Positions 1-9,957 of a DNA stretch of 64,000 nt are shown piece by piece. The stretch spans positions 62,001-126,000 of the forward strand of contig KV908612.1 in NCBI GenBank assembly GCA_002005505.1. Reading direction: 5' to 3'. The first letter of the stretch is position 1. Each line of letters begins with the position of its first letter. Under the pieces are notes generated by a model that saw only the letters and a program-made list of their open reading frames with translations, was not told the DNA's origin and ran no database searches. Source of the DNA: Botryococcus braunii (Eukaryota > Chlorophyta > Trebouxiophyceae). The position numbers and the translations under genes were made by a program.

Positions 1-1
1 A

Positions 2-1534
2 TATTGGAAGGCTGCTATGCAGGAGGAGCAAAACTCCTTAGATGCTCATGAGGTGATGGAGTTTGTTCCAAGACCTCGTGGTCACAAAGTAATCCCAGTT
101 CACTGGATTTTCTCAGTGAAAATGGATGCTCATGGTAATGTGCTTAGGTTCAAGGCTAGGCTGGTAGCTCAAGGGTGTAGGCAAATTCCAGGAGTGGATG
201 TAATGGAGGTATTTGCTCCCACCAGCAGTTATGGATCTAGAAGAGCTTTGCTGTCAGTGGCTGCACAGGAGGGTCTTGAAATTCACCAGGTGGATGTCAA
301 GACTGCATTTTTAAATGGTGAATTAGAGGAGGAGGTCTATGTCACACAACCTCCTGGGTTTGAGAATGGGGATGGGAACACTGTGTGTCGCTTGAAGAAG
401 GCACTGTATGGCCTGAAGCAAGCTCCAAGGGCATGGCATAAGACCCTTAATGAGAAGCTACTTACCATGGGGTATGAGGTGTGCAAGAGTGATGCTGGGG
501 TCTATGTGAAATGTTCCGTGGATGGAGGGAAATCCTTTGTGCTGATTTATGTTGATGATCTGTTGATAGTTTCCAAGGGCATGAGTGAGATTGAGAGAGT
601 GAAGGGGTTGCTTAAGCAGGAGTTCACCATTCATGATCTAGGAGAGGTGAAAGATTTTTTGGGCTGCCAAGTGATGAGAGATAGAAAGAAAGGGTTGATT
701 TCTTTGAGCTGCGTCCCCAAGATTGATGCCCTAGTTGAGAAATTTGGGCTGGATCTGGAGTTTGTGGGGCCTGACACCCCTATGACTAAGGATTTTGTGG
801 CCACACAGCGACCTATGTCTAAGGACAACAGTGCCAGCATTGGAGCTGGGAGTCCCTTACCACCAGGTCACAGATATTGTGAACTGGTTGGGTCACTGTT
901 GTACATTGCCAACACCACTAGGCCTGATATTTCCCAGGCTGTGGGAGTGCTTTCCAGGTATAGGATTACTCCCACCACTGCTCACTGGAATGAAGCCATC
1001 GGAGGGTTGAAATATCTGATGGCTACCAGGGATCTTCTGTTAGTACTTGGAGGGAAGGACACAGAGCTGGAGGGCTTTGTGGATGCAGATTATGGTGGTG
1101 ATCAGGATCACAGGTTTTCCACTACTGGTTACGTAATTCGTGTGTTTGGAGGAGCTGTAGTTTGGGGAAGCAAAAAGCAGTCTGCAGTGGCCACATCCAC
1201 TGTAGAGGCTGAGTTTATGGCGGCAAGTGCAGCTGTCAAAGAGGCCAATTGGATGAAGGGATTCCTGGAAGAAATTGGTATTTCTCCATGGATTGTGAAG
1301 ATCCACTGTGATAATCAGGGATGCATCAATCATCTCAGAAATCCAGTGTTCTCTAAGCATACCAAGCACATTGCAATCAGCTTTCATTTTGCTCGGGAAG
1401 CTATTGCATTGGGGCAGGTTGATGTGAAATACGTTCCTTCTGCTAGGAATGTGGCAGACATATTTACCAAGCCTCTGACAAGGCAGGTATTTCAGAGCCA
1501 TCGTGAGGCTCTGGGATTGGCCAAGTTTTTGTGA
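2..1534 (+). CDS. Copia Pol: reverse transcriptase and RNase H (5'-truncated by window)
   Basis: The frame is open from base 2 and continues the Pol polyprotein of A1, which would copy element RNA into cDNA in the virus-like particle. The RT begins with the Copia fingers motif VIPVHWIFSVK near residue 30. The YVDD catalytic motif is near residue 180 ([13 protein letters not shown]), and the connecting segment contains [14 protein letters not shown]. The RNase H carries GFVDADYGGD, STVEAEFMAA and CDNQGCINHLRN, and the frame ends at a natural stop after GLAKFL. No stop or frameshift is visible, so this half could still be functional. It is very similar to the end of element I (55582-58698). Confidence 0.93.
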   Translation, partial: YWKAAMQEEQNSLDAHEVMEFVPRPRGHKVIPVHWIFSVKMDAHGNVLRFKARLVAQGCRQIPGVDVMEVFAPTSSYGSRRALLSVAAQEGLEIHQVDVKTAFLNGELEEEVYVTQPPGFENGDGNTVCRLKKALYGLKQAPRAWHKTLNEKLLTMGYEVCKSDAGVYVKCSVDGGKSFVLIYVDDLLIVSKGMSEIERVKGLLKQEFTIHDLGEVKDFLGCQVMRDRKKGLISLSCVPKIDALVEKFGLDLEFVGPDTPMTKDFVATQRPMSKDNSASIGAGSPLPPGHRYCELVGSLLYIANTTRPDISQAVGVLSRYRITPTTAHWNEAIGGLKYLMATRDLLLVLGGKDTELEGFVDADYGGDQDHRFSTTGYVIRVFGGAVVWGSKKQSAVATSTVEAEFMAASAAVKEANWMKGFLEEIGISPWIVKIHCDNQGCINHLRNPVFSKHTKHIAISFHFAREAIALGQVDVKYVPSARNVADIFTKPLTRQVFQSHREALGLAKFL

Positions 1535-1552
1535 GGAAAAGGCAAGGGGAAG

Positions 1553-2258
1553 TGTTATAATAGTGACAGAACATTTTGGTGCCTTTCCCTCAGAAGAGTA
1601 ATAGTGGCCAGATCAGCTTCAATGAATAATCGGTGGCAGAACCTGGGAGTTTCGCCAGAACTCATCTAGACCAGTTATACGTTGATTAGGAAGGATGAGG
1701 TAATCAGACACGGTTTGCTAGAAAGAATTTATGACACCGGCGTGCAAGGACGAGGCACTTGATTGGGACACTAAAGGCACTTCGGGTGCTTATCTCTTGA
1801 CTGTTGCCTATCAAGTCCTCATTCACATTCGGTCACTGCTTGTTCTCCTACACACAACAAGAGTACCGACGAGCTAATCACCCTTCGTGCCCGGGTCATA
1901 CAGGTAACCTGACGTTACGAGCCTGAAGCCTCACTGACAATGGGTTAGGAAAGGTCTAGGTAATATTATTAAGTTGGTGCTAATGTTTTCCTCATTGATA
2001 CACTGATAATGCAGACTATCGGTAGTTACGTAGATTAAGTAGTTTGAATTACGGAGCGATGAGAGAAAGCAAGTAGCATTGTAATGACTTGATTGGGACA
2101 CTAAAGGCACTTCGGGTGCTTATCTCTTGACTGTTGCCTATCAAGTCCTCATTCACATTCGGTCACTGCTTGTTCTCCTACACACAACAAGAGTACCGAC
2201 GAGCTAATCACCCTTCGTGCCCGGGTCATACAGGGAACGCTGAACTCAGAAGTTTACA
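1553..2258 (+). repeat. 3' LTR of A1, with duplicated internal module
   Basis: 706-bp LTR, TGTTATAATAG...GTTTACA, directly after the polypurine tract. A 148-bp module occurs twice without visible difference, at 1757-1904 and 2087-2234. The first copy ends CATACAG followed by GTAACC (5' splice-site-like). The second ends CATACAG followed by GGAACG. Each copy carries a small hairpin, GGCAC-TTCGG-GTGCT. The enclosed GT...CAG segment behaves like an intron on paper. Confidence 0.9.
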
Positions 2259-3120
2259 ATATCCACTTGGTGGATCTCAAGATTCTGTGTGGCAGCCACT
2301 GCCAGCACAGCCCTCCTTGCCCCATAGCTGCTGGTGGGTGCAAATACCTCCCCAACATCTATCCCAGGGATCTGTCTACACCCTTGGGCAACTAACCTCG
2401 CTTTAAAGCGAGTAACATTCCCATGTGCATCAATTTTAGTGGAGAATATCCAATGGACAGGAATCACTTTTTGTCCATGTGGTCTGTCCACATACTCTAG
2501 AACCTCATGGGTATCAAGGGAATCCATCTCTTCCCTCATTGCTTGTTGCCAAAAATCCCACTGAGGGGAGCATTGGGCTTCCCTCAGGTTAGATGGCACG
2601 TGAACCTTTCCCAGCTTGACATAAGGTACATTTTGTACCTTATGCTGAGACTCTGCAGTACTGTCAGCACTCCTGGGACTGTTGTCTTTTATATCCCTCT
2701 GATCCTGGTTCCCAAAATAAGGTACATTTTGTACCTTATGTTGAGATCCTGCAGTACAGCCAGAACTGCCAGAGCCCTCCCCAACTCTCTCTCTTGAACT
2801 GTCAGACTCATGCGCTCCACCATTACAATCTCTCACCTTTCTCAATGCAGGTGGAAACAGCAGCTCTCTCTCTCTCTCTCCTGGACTCACACCTAGGTAC
2901 ACTACTCTGACTTTCCTGAGCTGCGCCTACTGTGTCAGGCTGCACCCCATAAGCATGACTGGTTCCCAGCTCAACTTGACTACGTGCTTCCCCTGCTGCT
3001 GGCACTTCTAGCCCACTACTCTTCTCGCTAACATCTTCTCCAAGCATAGCCTCCCCTGTCTCAACCTGCCTCTGCAAATCAGGGAGACCTACCAAGGGTG
3101 GCTCACTCACAAGTACCTGG
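2259..3120 (-). pseudogene. Copia Pol of C: linker and RT start, broken
   Basis: Continuation of the C polyprotein after the D insertion. Reading from 3120 leftwards, a low-complexity linker (SEPPLVGLPDLQRQVETG) and arginine/glutamate runs encoded by GA microsatellites are followed by the RT start (HGQKVIPVHWIFSTK) as far as LEIHQVDI, where A1 interrupts it. The frame changes around the CT run at about 2866-2882, a likely slippage site. Two 19-bp palindromes of the form AAGGTAC-N5-GTACCTT lie at 2623-2641 and 2719-2737. Confidence 0.85.
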
Positions 3121-3596
3121 TGTCGAAGAATGCACAAGTTAGAGAGAATTTCCAAGTTGTGAGAGAGAGAGAGACAAGGCCGGATGGCCGACAAGTTGGA
3201 CGCTCTTTCCAATTACAAGTAACCCCCACCTCACGGAGCTTCCACTCCCTACTTGTGGTCTACTAAGCTTCCAAATTACCTGAGTGCGTGTCTTCCCGTG
3301 GCTTACGTCTCTATCCGTTCCTTCCCGTGGTTCGTGATCGTGTGTTCACGTTCCTCCAATGGTAGCGCACTAGTCCACCAAACCTCTACAATAGTATCTA
3401 GAAAATATCCTAGAATCCTACTATGAGAGTAACGTCCATAACTATCCAATGGAATTCGACGGCTAGGAAGCCAAGGCTAGACGCTAGGCACGTGCGTACT
3501 CGCGTTGCTCATACGACATGTGCACCACATGTGCGCCTAGGCTAGGGGGTAAGGGAAATGTCCAGAAATGCCGGGAAATCCCTACATTCCATCACA
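3121..3596 (-). repeat. 3' LTR of D
   Basis: 476 bp, TGTCGAAG...CATCACA as read on the plus strand. Its partner is 9480-9957. A purine tract (AAGGGGGG on the minus strand, near 3600-3608) next to the inner edge is the likely polypurine tract. No duplicated module is seen here, unlike the Copia LTRs in the window. Confidence 0.93.
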
Positions 3597-4577
3597 TCAT
3601 CCCCCCCTTAATTCCTGCATGTCCTCATGCAGCCACATACACACATACAGTAGACCACAATTATAAGGGAATGGTCGTCACCGAACAGCCCATCCACCAG
3701 CGCCGTTAGACCCTTGCCGAATGGGTTACATTAGGGTCCCCGCCTCCAAGTTATTCCCCTATCATCCCAAGCAATTGACTAAAGCGTCCATTTTTTTTTT
3801 TGGTTTTTAATTTATTTATTAGGTGTGCTTTATTCCAGTCCTAAGTACAATACTGTACGATATGATACGACACGGTACGATAATTACGATAAATTACGGC
3901 GAACTACGACGAACGTTGACCTTATTCCTTTCGAACTATCCAAGTCCGCCTTTATTGACACATCCCTATTTATTATTTATTAAAACAATACAATGCTTGT
4001 GACACAACCGATAAACAATCCGAACAAGATAAATATAACACAGGTGTAGCTCAGTCCACAATGCTTTCCTGAAGTGGCTATCCATACAACACAGTTTCTT
4101 TATGATACATTGTCCGTACTGTACACATACTGTACACATAAGGTACACATATAGTACATAGAAAGAAATCCATCCCAAGATGCCAAGTAGTCCATATCCA
4201 AGGGCTCCAAGTAGCCCATATCCAAGGGTTCCAAGTCACTTCTGTACTTCAAGCCCACGTCCCAAGTGCTAGTTAAGCAGACTGCGGTTGCGCGCCATGT
4301 GTACTTCAATTCCCATCCCTGAATGCAGAACCCCGAGTTCAATGCATCGAAGCGGTACGAGGCCTCATGCCACACATACCGAGGTAGGCAACCTACCCCG
4401 TCCCTTGTCCCAAAGTACACAAGATATACAGTCCCTACCATAGGTCCCGTCCCATGTATTCCCAGACACCAGGTGGGAACTCCACAAGTGGAATGAGGGG
4501 GACAACCGTCCGGAGGGGCCCGTTCAAGGGAAGGTGTCGCGCAGCGCCACCTGGTCCCAAATGGGCGGGGCGAGCCC
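3597..4577 (-). other. 3' non-coding region of D
   Basis: About 980 bp between the chromodomain stop and the 3' LTR with no convincing reading frame. It contains short imperfect repeats of a CCAAG-rich unit around 4190-4245 and AT-rich stretches near 3790-3830 and 3960-4000. I see no gene here. Confidence 0.6.
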
Positions 4578-5336
4578 CTAGAGTCTATGATAGGTATTAA
4601 CCAGCCCGGGATGGGTCTCGAATGCCTCCTGAGATTCCCATGAGTCCTTTGTGGCCCCATGGCCTGCCCACTTTACAAGGTACTCGAGAAAGGGTGTGCC
4701 ATCCTCAAAATGGTAGGAGAACCCATCCTTGTCGTGCAACAGCCGGTGATCGACTAGTGCATCCACTACCCACTCCAGGTGAGTGGTGCCATCCGCTTTG
4801 GTGATGACTTTTGGGGGGCAGTATCCACGCGACTGCGCCTCCTCACGTGTCCAGTATGGCTTCAAATAGCAGACATTTATGCGGGGGTGGATGTCCAACC
4901 GGTCCGGAAGATCCAGTGTGACGAAGTTAACGTTGTCGGGCGTGACCGCCATGACCCTGAAGGGTCCCACGTGCCTGGGCTGCAGCTTGCTGAATTTGTT
5001 TGAAGTTAGCGTGGGGGCCGCACGGGTTGAAAGGAGGACATAGTCCCCTTCCTGGTAGATGGCCTCCCTCCTATGCCGGTTGGCATAGGCCGTCTGACGG
5101 TCTTGAGCTGCACGCAAACACTTCCATTTCCTTGTGGGGATTTGTAAAGGGTGTAAGAGTCCTGCGGGTAACTGGTTTGAGGCCTTCACCCGCTGGCATG
5201 AATCACAATACTTCACATACTCCCGCACATCCTCCGCCATTCCCGGCCACCACCAGTCCCGCTTCACTAGATCATACATCTTCGCAAAGCCTGGATGACC
5301 AACAGAAGGAGGTTCATGCAAAGCTTTCAATATGTC
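4578..5336 (-). pseudogene. Gypsy integrase of D, catalytic core deleted, with chromodomain
   Basis: The protein starts in the zinc-binding region (VGHPG, then CDSCQRVKA) and reaches PTRKWK. It then jumps directly to AAQDRQTAYANRHRR, which normally lies after the catalytic core, so the roughly 200 residues carrying the DDE triad are absent in frame. The C-terminal GPFRVM region and a chromodomain (FLEYLVKWAGHG, KDSWESQEAF) are intact; in chromoviruses this domain directs integration to modified chromatin. An in-frame TAG at 5337-5339 separates it from RT. D could only have moved with integrase supplied in trans, or the deletion came after insertion. Confidence 0.85.
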
Positions 5337-6947
5337 CTACCGCAGATTCCTAGCAACTGGACCTTCCTTATCCCGGACTTCATAAAATGCAGGCACATAT
5401 TTTCTTCCCTCCCTTCCAAATTCCCAAACCCCGTCCGTAAAGTGAACTTTTCTCCTATTTGCCCTTGTTCCCAACCACGAATCATGTGCGTAAGCACCCT
5501 TCAACAATTCCAAGAAGGTGTCACACCCGTCAGACCCGAGGGTGATGGAGCCCGAGCGGGCCCTCCCGTCCCCATCCATCGAGGTTGCAGTGATCCCCTT
5601 CCCGGGGTTGGGCTCCGTGGAGACGTTGCGCTGCTGTTGTCCCTGGAGCTGTCCCTGGAGGACTGGGTTCCTGGACAACGCATCCGCAACGTTAGTCTTT
5701 CCAGGCTCCCAAACCCAAAGAATGTTGAACTCCTGCAACTTCTCAGCCCACCGTGCCCTCCGAGGGCTTAAACCAACCTGTTGCTGAAGAAAAGTGTTAC
5801 ACTTATGATCTGTGGTGACAGTGACTTGTTTCCCTAGGACATAACATCTCCATTCAGTCAAGGCATACACTACAGCAAGTAACTCCCTCTCAGTTGCAGA
5901 ATAGTTCCTTTCTGCACTATTGAGCTTCTTACTGTAATAAGCAATGACTCGACCTTCCTGCAATAGTACAGCGCCAACCCCAAAATCACTCGCATCACAA
6001 ATTACCTGGAAGGGTTTACGAAGGTCTGGCAGTGATAGTATGGGTGCCTGTATTAATGCATCCTTGAGAGCCGCAAGGGCCTCATCTTGCTCCTTTCCCC
6101 AAGTCCAAGAACTTTTGCTACTTGACAGTTTAGTCAAAGGAGCAGCAAGTGAGCTGAACCCCTGAATAAATTTTCGAAAATAATTTGCAAGCCCCAAAAA
6201 TCTACGCACGTCGGTGACGTTTTGGGGTGTGGGCCAATCCTTGACTACCTCCACCTTTTGGGGATCCACTTTCAGTCCATCCTTGCCAATGATATGCCCG
6301 AGGTATTTGAGTTCTGAGCATAAGAATTCACATTTGGCAAGTTTTGCAAACAATTCCTTTTCCCGAAGGCGTTGGAACACCTTCCGAAGATGAGCATAAT
6401 GCTCCTCTTCATCCCGACTGAAAATTAGAACATCGTCAAGGTACACTACCACAAACCCTTCCCTTATGAAATCATGAAAGATTTCATTCATTAGGCGTTG
6501 AAAGGTAGCGGGGGCGTTGGTGAGTCCAAAAGGAAGCACTAAGAACTCATACAGCCCAAAGGGTGTACGAAACGCTGTTTTAGGAATGTCTTCCTCCTTT
6601 AGCCTTACTTGATGATAACCACTGAGGAGGTCCAGACTTGAGAAAATCTTAGCACCTTTAAGTTTATCAAGCAAGTCGTCTATGCGAGGGAGAGGGTACC
6701 TATCATGAATGGTGATTTTATTTAATGCCCTGTAGTCTATAACCATTCGGTATGTGCCCTCCTTCTTCCTCACAAACAAGACCGGTGAAGCATATGGTGA
6801 ACATGAGGGGCGTATGTGTCCCTTAGAAAGTAGTTCATCCACAGTTCGCTCACATTCCTCAGTTTCTTCCACGGACAAGCGGTAAGCAGGACGGTTTGGA
6901 GGAGTTACACCTTCCTGCACATTAATAGTGTGATAGACTTGTCGGTG
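5337..6947 (-). pseudogene. Gypsy reverse transcriptase and RNase H of D
   Basis: Well preserved Ty3-type RT. Visible motifs include RMVIDYRALNKITI, FSSLDLLSGYHQVRL, LPFGLTNAPATFQRLMN and the catalytic YLDD in VVYLDDVLIFS. The RNase H has FGVGAVLLQEGRVIAYYSKK and the connection has TDHKCNTFL and NVADALSRNP. The frame is open for 527 codons from an internal methionine at 6920. An in-frame TGA (6948-6950) separates it from the protease and a TAG (5337-5339) from integrase, so pol is disabled by point nonsense changes. Confidence 0.88.
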
Positions 6948-8120
6948 TCAGGGTAGTCCTGGTAGCCCATTTGGAAAAATGTCCTTGTATTCCCGGAGCA
7001 AGTGTGCTAGCCGCTCAGGCTTTTTAGCACAAATTTCCTCTAGAGGGTCCGAAGGCTTACCCGTGGTGACCTCGGATTCTCCCTCTTCCTCTTCCTTTTC
7101 CTCTTCCCTTTCCTCTTCCTCTTCCACTTCCTTCTCCACTTCTAGGCAACTCGCCATATCCGGGGCCGTGCCCGAGGTATCCCCCGGCGCAGAGTTGTGT
7201 AAGGAAGTCCCGGATGATTCCGTCGAGGGGTCGTCCATGTCCACCAAAGGTGGCATCTCTTCCTGTTCATCCCAACCAACATGTTCATCCTTGGCCATGA
7301 CATTGAACAAGCAGGTTTTCCAATGATCCCGTTTCCCTTTCCTGGTGTTTCCTAATTTGATTCCCCATCCCAACTTCTTTCCCAAGCCTTTGCCATGTTT
7401 GTTTAACAAGACCCATTTGTTATTGTGTCTAATATGAGCCTTGCCAGCTCTCACATTAACATTAGCATGTCGTGGTGCTAGCCAATCCTGTCCCAAAATA
7501 ATGTCAATTCCTTCCATTATTGAGTCACACACAAGAAAGGAGTGTCTCGTAATGATAGATGGAGCAAACCGGACACTCAAATCCACTTTCCCATTTGTGT
7601 GTGTTACTGTCCCATCAGCAAGTGTGACTGGTGAAGTCCTCTTGTTATACCTCAAACCTTGCAAAACTTTTTCCCGGACAAAAGAGTGTGTGGCCCCGGT
7701 GTCCATTAAAGCTTTACATTGTTGTCCCCTTGCCATGACAGGAAATGTGAGGTTAAGAGGTGCAGCACTTGACGTTGAACCCAACTGACAAGATGCTTTT
7801 GGTGCTGCATAAGCTAAAACAAAGGAAAAAGGAAATGTACATTGCTGCCCTTGAAAAGAAAAGCATTCCCCTTTTGAGCCCCTAGCAAGAATTTTCAGGT
7901 TTGCGCGAGAGCGTAACCGCAAAAAGAAACTCCTACTTTTCCACACCTTCTGGCCTATCACAAAGCATGCACTGACTTGTGAATTTTCTTTTCGTTTAGC
8001 AAGAAAAGATTCAATACAAGTCTCAGCTTTGTGTTTGCCAGGAACAATCAGAGGTGTATTCCAACTTCCCAAGGACTTCTGAACAAGAAAAGTTAAATAT
8101 GAAAAACAAATTTCATTCAT
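6948..8120 (-). CDS. Gypsy protease region of D
   Basis: The ATG lies two bases after the gag stop and in another frame, the usual arrangement for a separately started or frameshifted pol. The aspartic protease active site is ALMDTGATHSFV, with a flap-side LADG and DIILGQDWL downstream. A very acidic stretch (EVEKEVEEEEEREEEKEEEE) precedes the RT. The first roughly 130 residues resemble the start of the H pol frame (SACFVIGQKVWKS). The frame ends early at the TGA before RT. Confidence 0.82.
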   Translation of the reverse strand: MNEICFSYLTFLVQKSLGSWNTPLIVPGKHKAETCIESFLAKRKENSQVSACFVIGQKVWKSRSFFLRLRSRANLKILARGSKGECFSFQGQQCTFPFSFVLAYAAPKASCQLGSTSSAAPLNLTFPVMARGQQCKALMDTGATHSFVREKVLQGLRYNKRTSPVTLADGTVTHTNGKVDLSVRFAPSIITRHSFLVCDSIMEGIDIILGQDWLAPRHANVNVRAGKAHIRHNNKWVLLNKHGKGLGKKLGWGIKLGNTRKGKRDHWKTCLFNVMAKDEHVGWDEQEEMPPLVDMDDPSTESSGTSLHNSAPGDTSGTAPDMASCLEVEKEVEEEEEREEEKEEEEGESEVTTGKPSDPLEEICAKKPERLAHLLREYKDIFPNGLPGLP

Positions 8121-8122
8121 GG

Positions 8123-9361
8123 TTAATCTTGTTTAGGGCCCTTGCGCTTCCCTTTCCCTTTCCAATGTTTTCCCTTGTTAAATCCCTTAGGCCCAATGTG
8201 TGAGGGAGGTGAAACACCTTGCAGTGGTGCTGCCACTGGTTGATTGTTTCCTTGCCTCGGATAGAATCCAGGCTGAAAATTTGATGGGGTGTGCCCACTA
8301 GCTTGAGCTTTGGCAGCTAGATATTGCTTTTTAGCAACACACTGCCATGACTCGTGGCCTAGTTTATGACAAAAATAGCATTCCCTATCCTTTGGAATAG
8401 AGGTTCTGGAATCAATTTTTCTCCCGGACCCAAAAGGGGGTGCTCCCACCAAACCCAAGGAAGGTGGTGCAGGGGGCTGTTGTTCCACCACTCCTGCTGC
8501 CACTTGAGGTGTCTGGGTGTAGACCCTCTTCCTCTTGGGTCCCTGTGCATCCACATATGTGCTTTTGAGACTTGCCTCATATTTAACAACATAAGTGCAA
8601 ATGTCTTCCAGATCAGTGAAAGGACTGCCTGTTGCAGGGTTCATAGTGCATGCAAGTTTGAGAGGAGTATTAAGACCCTTGGTAAAAAGATGTAACTGGT
8701 CTTGCATGGCTATTTGATAGTCAACCTCTATATCTGCTAAGAGAGACATAAATCTTTCAATATATCTCTCGACAGTCTCATTTCCTTGAAAGACTTTGTC
8801 TAATTTTGCCCTGGCAATGGCCACTGTGTCTGTGGAATCATATCTTTTAACCATAAAAGTTTTAAAATCCTTCCATTCCAATGTATGCTCATGTATCCCT
8901 TCCTTTTCTAGTTTCCTTACATGTGTGTCCCAAACTTTTGTGGGTCTTTCTTCCATCAATTGCACTCCCAAGGCCACCCACTTTCCTGCAGGCACATTGG
9001 TTAGTTTTGCATAGCCTTCCAACTTCCTTGCAAAATAGCAAAAAGATCCCCTCTTTCCCGAAAACAAAGAAGGAGGAGTTGCTCTTACTTGTCCACTAGG
9101 GCGAGGAGTCTCCTCCACCCCATCCCCTCCAACTTGCCTTTCGGCAAGAAGCTTTTCCTTAAATTCCAAAAATAACTGCTCCTTTATTTTATTGGTTAAC
9201 TTGATCTTCTTTGTCTTTGGTGTGGACGGAGCGGGCGACGGATCGCGAGATGCCCCCTCCATCAAGTCCTCTACCAGCTCCCCTGAGCTTTCCAACGCTT
9301 CCAAAAATTCTCTTTCTTCCGAAGAAAGGTTTTTAAACTTCCCAGAAGAGGGCGGTGACAT
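8123..9361 (-). CDS. Gypsy Gag of D
   Basis: 412-residue Gag that would form the particle and bind element RNA. It has a capsid-like central region (VERYIERFMSLLADIEVDYQ, a Ty3-type retrotransposon-gag motif). One CCHC zinc knuckle, CYFCHKLGHESWQC, lies near residue 330, and the C-terminus is very basic (KGKHWKGKGKRKGPKQD). It is intact. The start is 118 bp inside the 5' LTR edge and matches the usual leader length. It is homologous to the Gag of H. Confidence 0.9.
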   Translation of the reverse strand: MSPPSSGKFKNLSSEEREFLEALESSGELVEDLMEGASRDPSPAPSTPKTKKIKLTNKIKEQLFLEFKEKLLAERQVGGDGVEETPRPSGQVRATPPSLFSGKRGSFCYFARKLEGYAKLTNVPAGKWVALGVQLMEERPTKVWDTHVRKLEKEGIHEHTLEWKDFKTFMVKRYDSTDTVAIARAKLDKVFQGNETVERYIERFMSLLADIEVDYQIAMQDQLHLFTKGLNTPLKLACTMNPATGSPFTDLEDICTYVVKYEASLKSTYVDAQGPKRKRVYTQTPQVAAGVVEQQPPAPPSLGLVGAPPFGSGRKIDSRTSIPKDRECYFCHKLGHESWQCVAKKQYLAAKAQASGHTPSNFQPGFYPRQGNNQPVAAPLQGVSPPSHIGPKGFNKGKHWKGKGKRKGPKQD

Positions 9362-9465
9362 CTACGACCCACATATAAGAGTTAGGACCTTCCATCGAAC
9401 GATCTCCCTCCTACGACTTTCCTCCTTCCACCACGCGAAAGACTTGCAGAGAACAATTCGGCATC

Positions 9466-9477
9466 TCGCCGATACCA
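9466..9477 (-). promoter_or_regulatory. Primer-binding site of D
   Basis: On the minus strand TGGTATCGGCGA begins two bases after the 5' LTR end. It would pair with a tRNA ending TCGCCGATACCA. The same 12-mer follows the LTRs of G and H. Confidence 0.8.
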
Positions 9478-9479
9478 GA

Positions 9480-9957
9480 TGTCGTAGAATGCACAAGTTC
9501 GAGAGAATTTCCAAGTTGTGAGAGAGAGAGAGAGACAAGGCCGGATGGCCGACAAGTTGGACGCTCTTTCCAATTACAAGTAACCCCCACCTCACGGAGC
9601 TTCCACTCCCTACTTGTGGTCTACTAAGCTTCCAAATTACCTGAGTGCGTGTCTTCCCGTGGCTTACGTCTCTATCCGTTCCTTCCCGTGGTTCGTGATC
9701 GTGTGTTCACGTTCCTCCAATGGTAGCGCACTAGTCCACCAAACCTCTACAATAGTATCTAGAAAATATCCTAGAATCCTACTATGAGAGTAACGTCCAT
9801 AACTATCCAATGGAATTCGACGGCTAGGAAGCCAAGGCTAGACGCTAGGCACGTGCGTACTCGCGTTGCTCGTACGACATGTGCACCACATGTGCGCCTA
9901 GGCTAGGGGGTAAGGGAAATGTCCAGAAATGCCGGGAAATCCCTACATTCCATCACA
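9480..9957 (-). repeat. 5' LTR of D
   Basis: 478 bp, matching 3121-3596 with a handful of substitutions and one GA-unit length difference. It is flanked on the right by CCTGG (9958-9962), the second TSD copy. Confidence 0.93.

Larger units (their letters stand above)
1..2258 (+). mobile_element. Copia element A1 (A family), right part; left end outside window
   Basis: This is the 3' part of a Ty1/Copia retrotransposon: reverse transcriptase-RNase H reading frame, polypurine tract GGCAAGGGGAAG (1541-1552) and one LTR. The LTR ends in CA at 2258, where the minus-strand RT frame of element C begins, so A1 inserted into C. The expected 5-bp TSD is ATATC (2259-2263); its partner lies outside the window. 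A1 belongs to the same family as F and I. Confidence 0.93.
3121..9957 (-). mobile_element. Gypsy (chromovirus-type) element D, complete ends
   Basis: 6837-bp LTR retrotransposon with 476- and 478-bp LTRs and the perfect TSD CCTGG (3116-3120 and 9958-9962). The order gag, protease, RT-RNase H, integrase, chromodomain is that of Ty3/Gypsy chromoviruses. The LTRs differ at only a few positions (about 1%), so insertion is fairly recent. The element cannot be autonomous: pol has two in-frame stops and the integrase catalytic core is missing. Confidence 0.95.
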
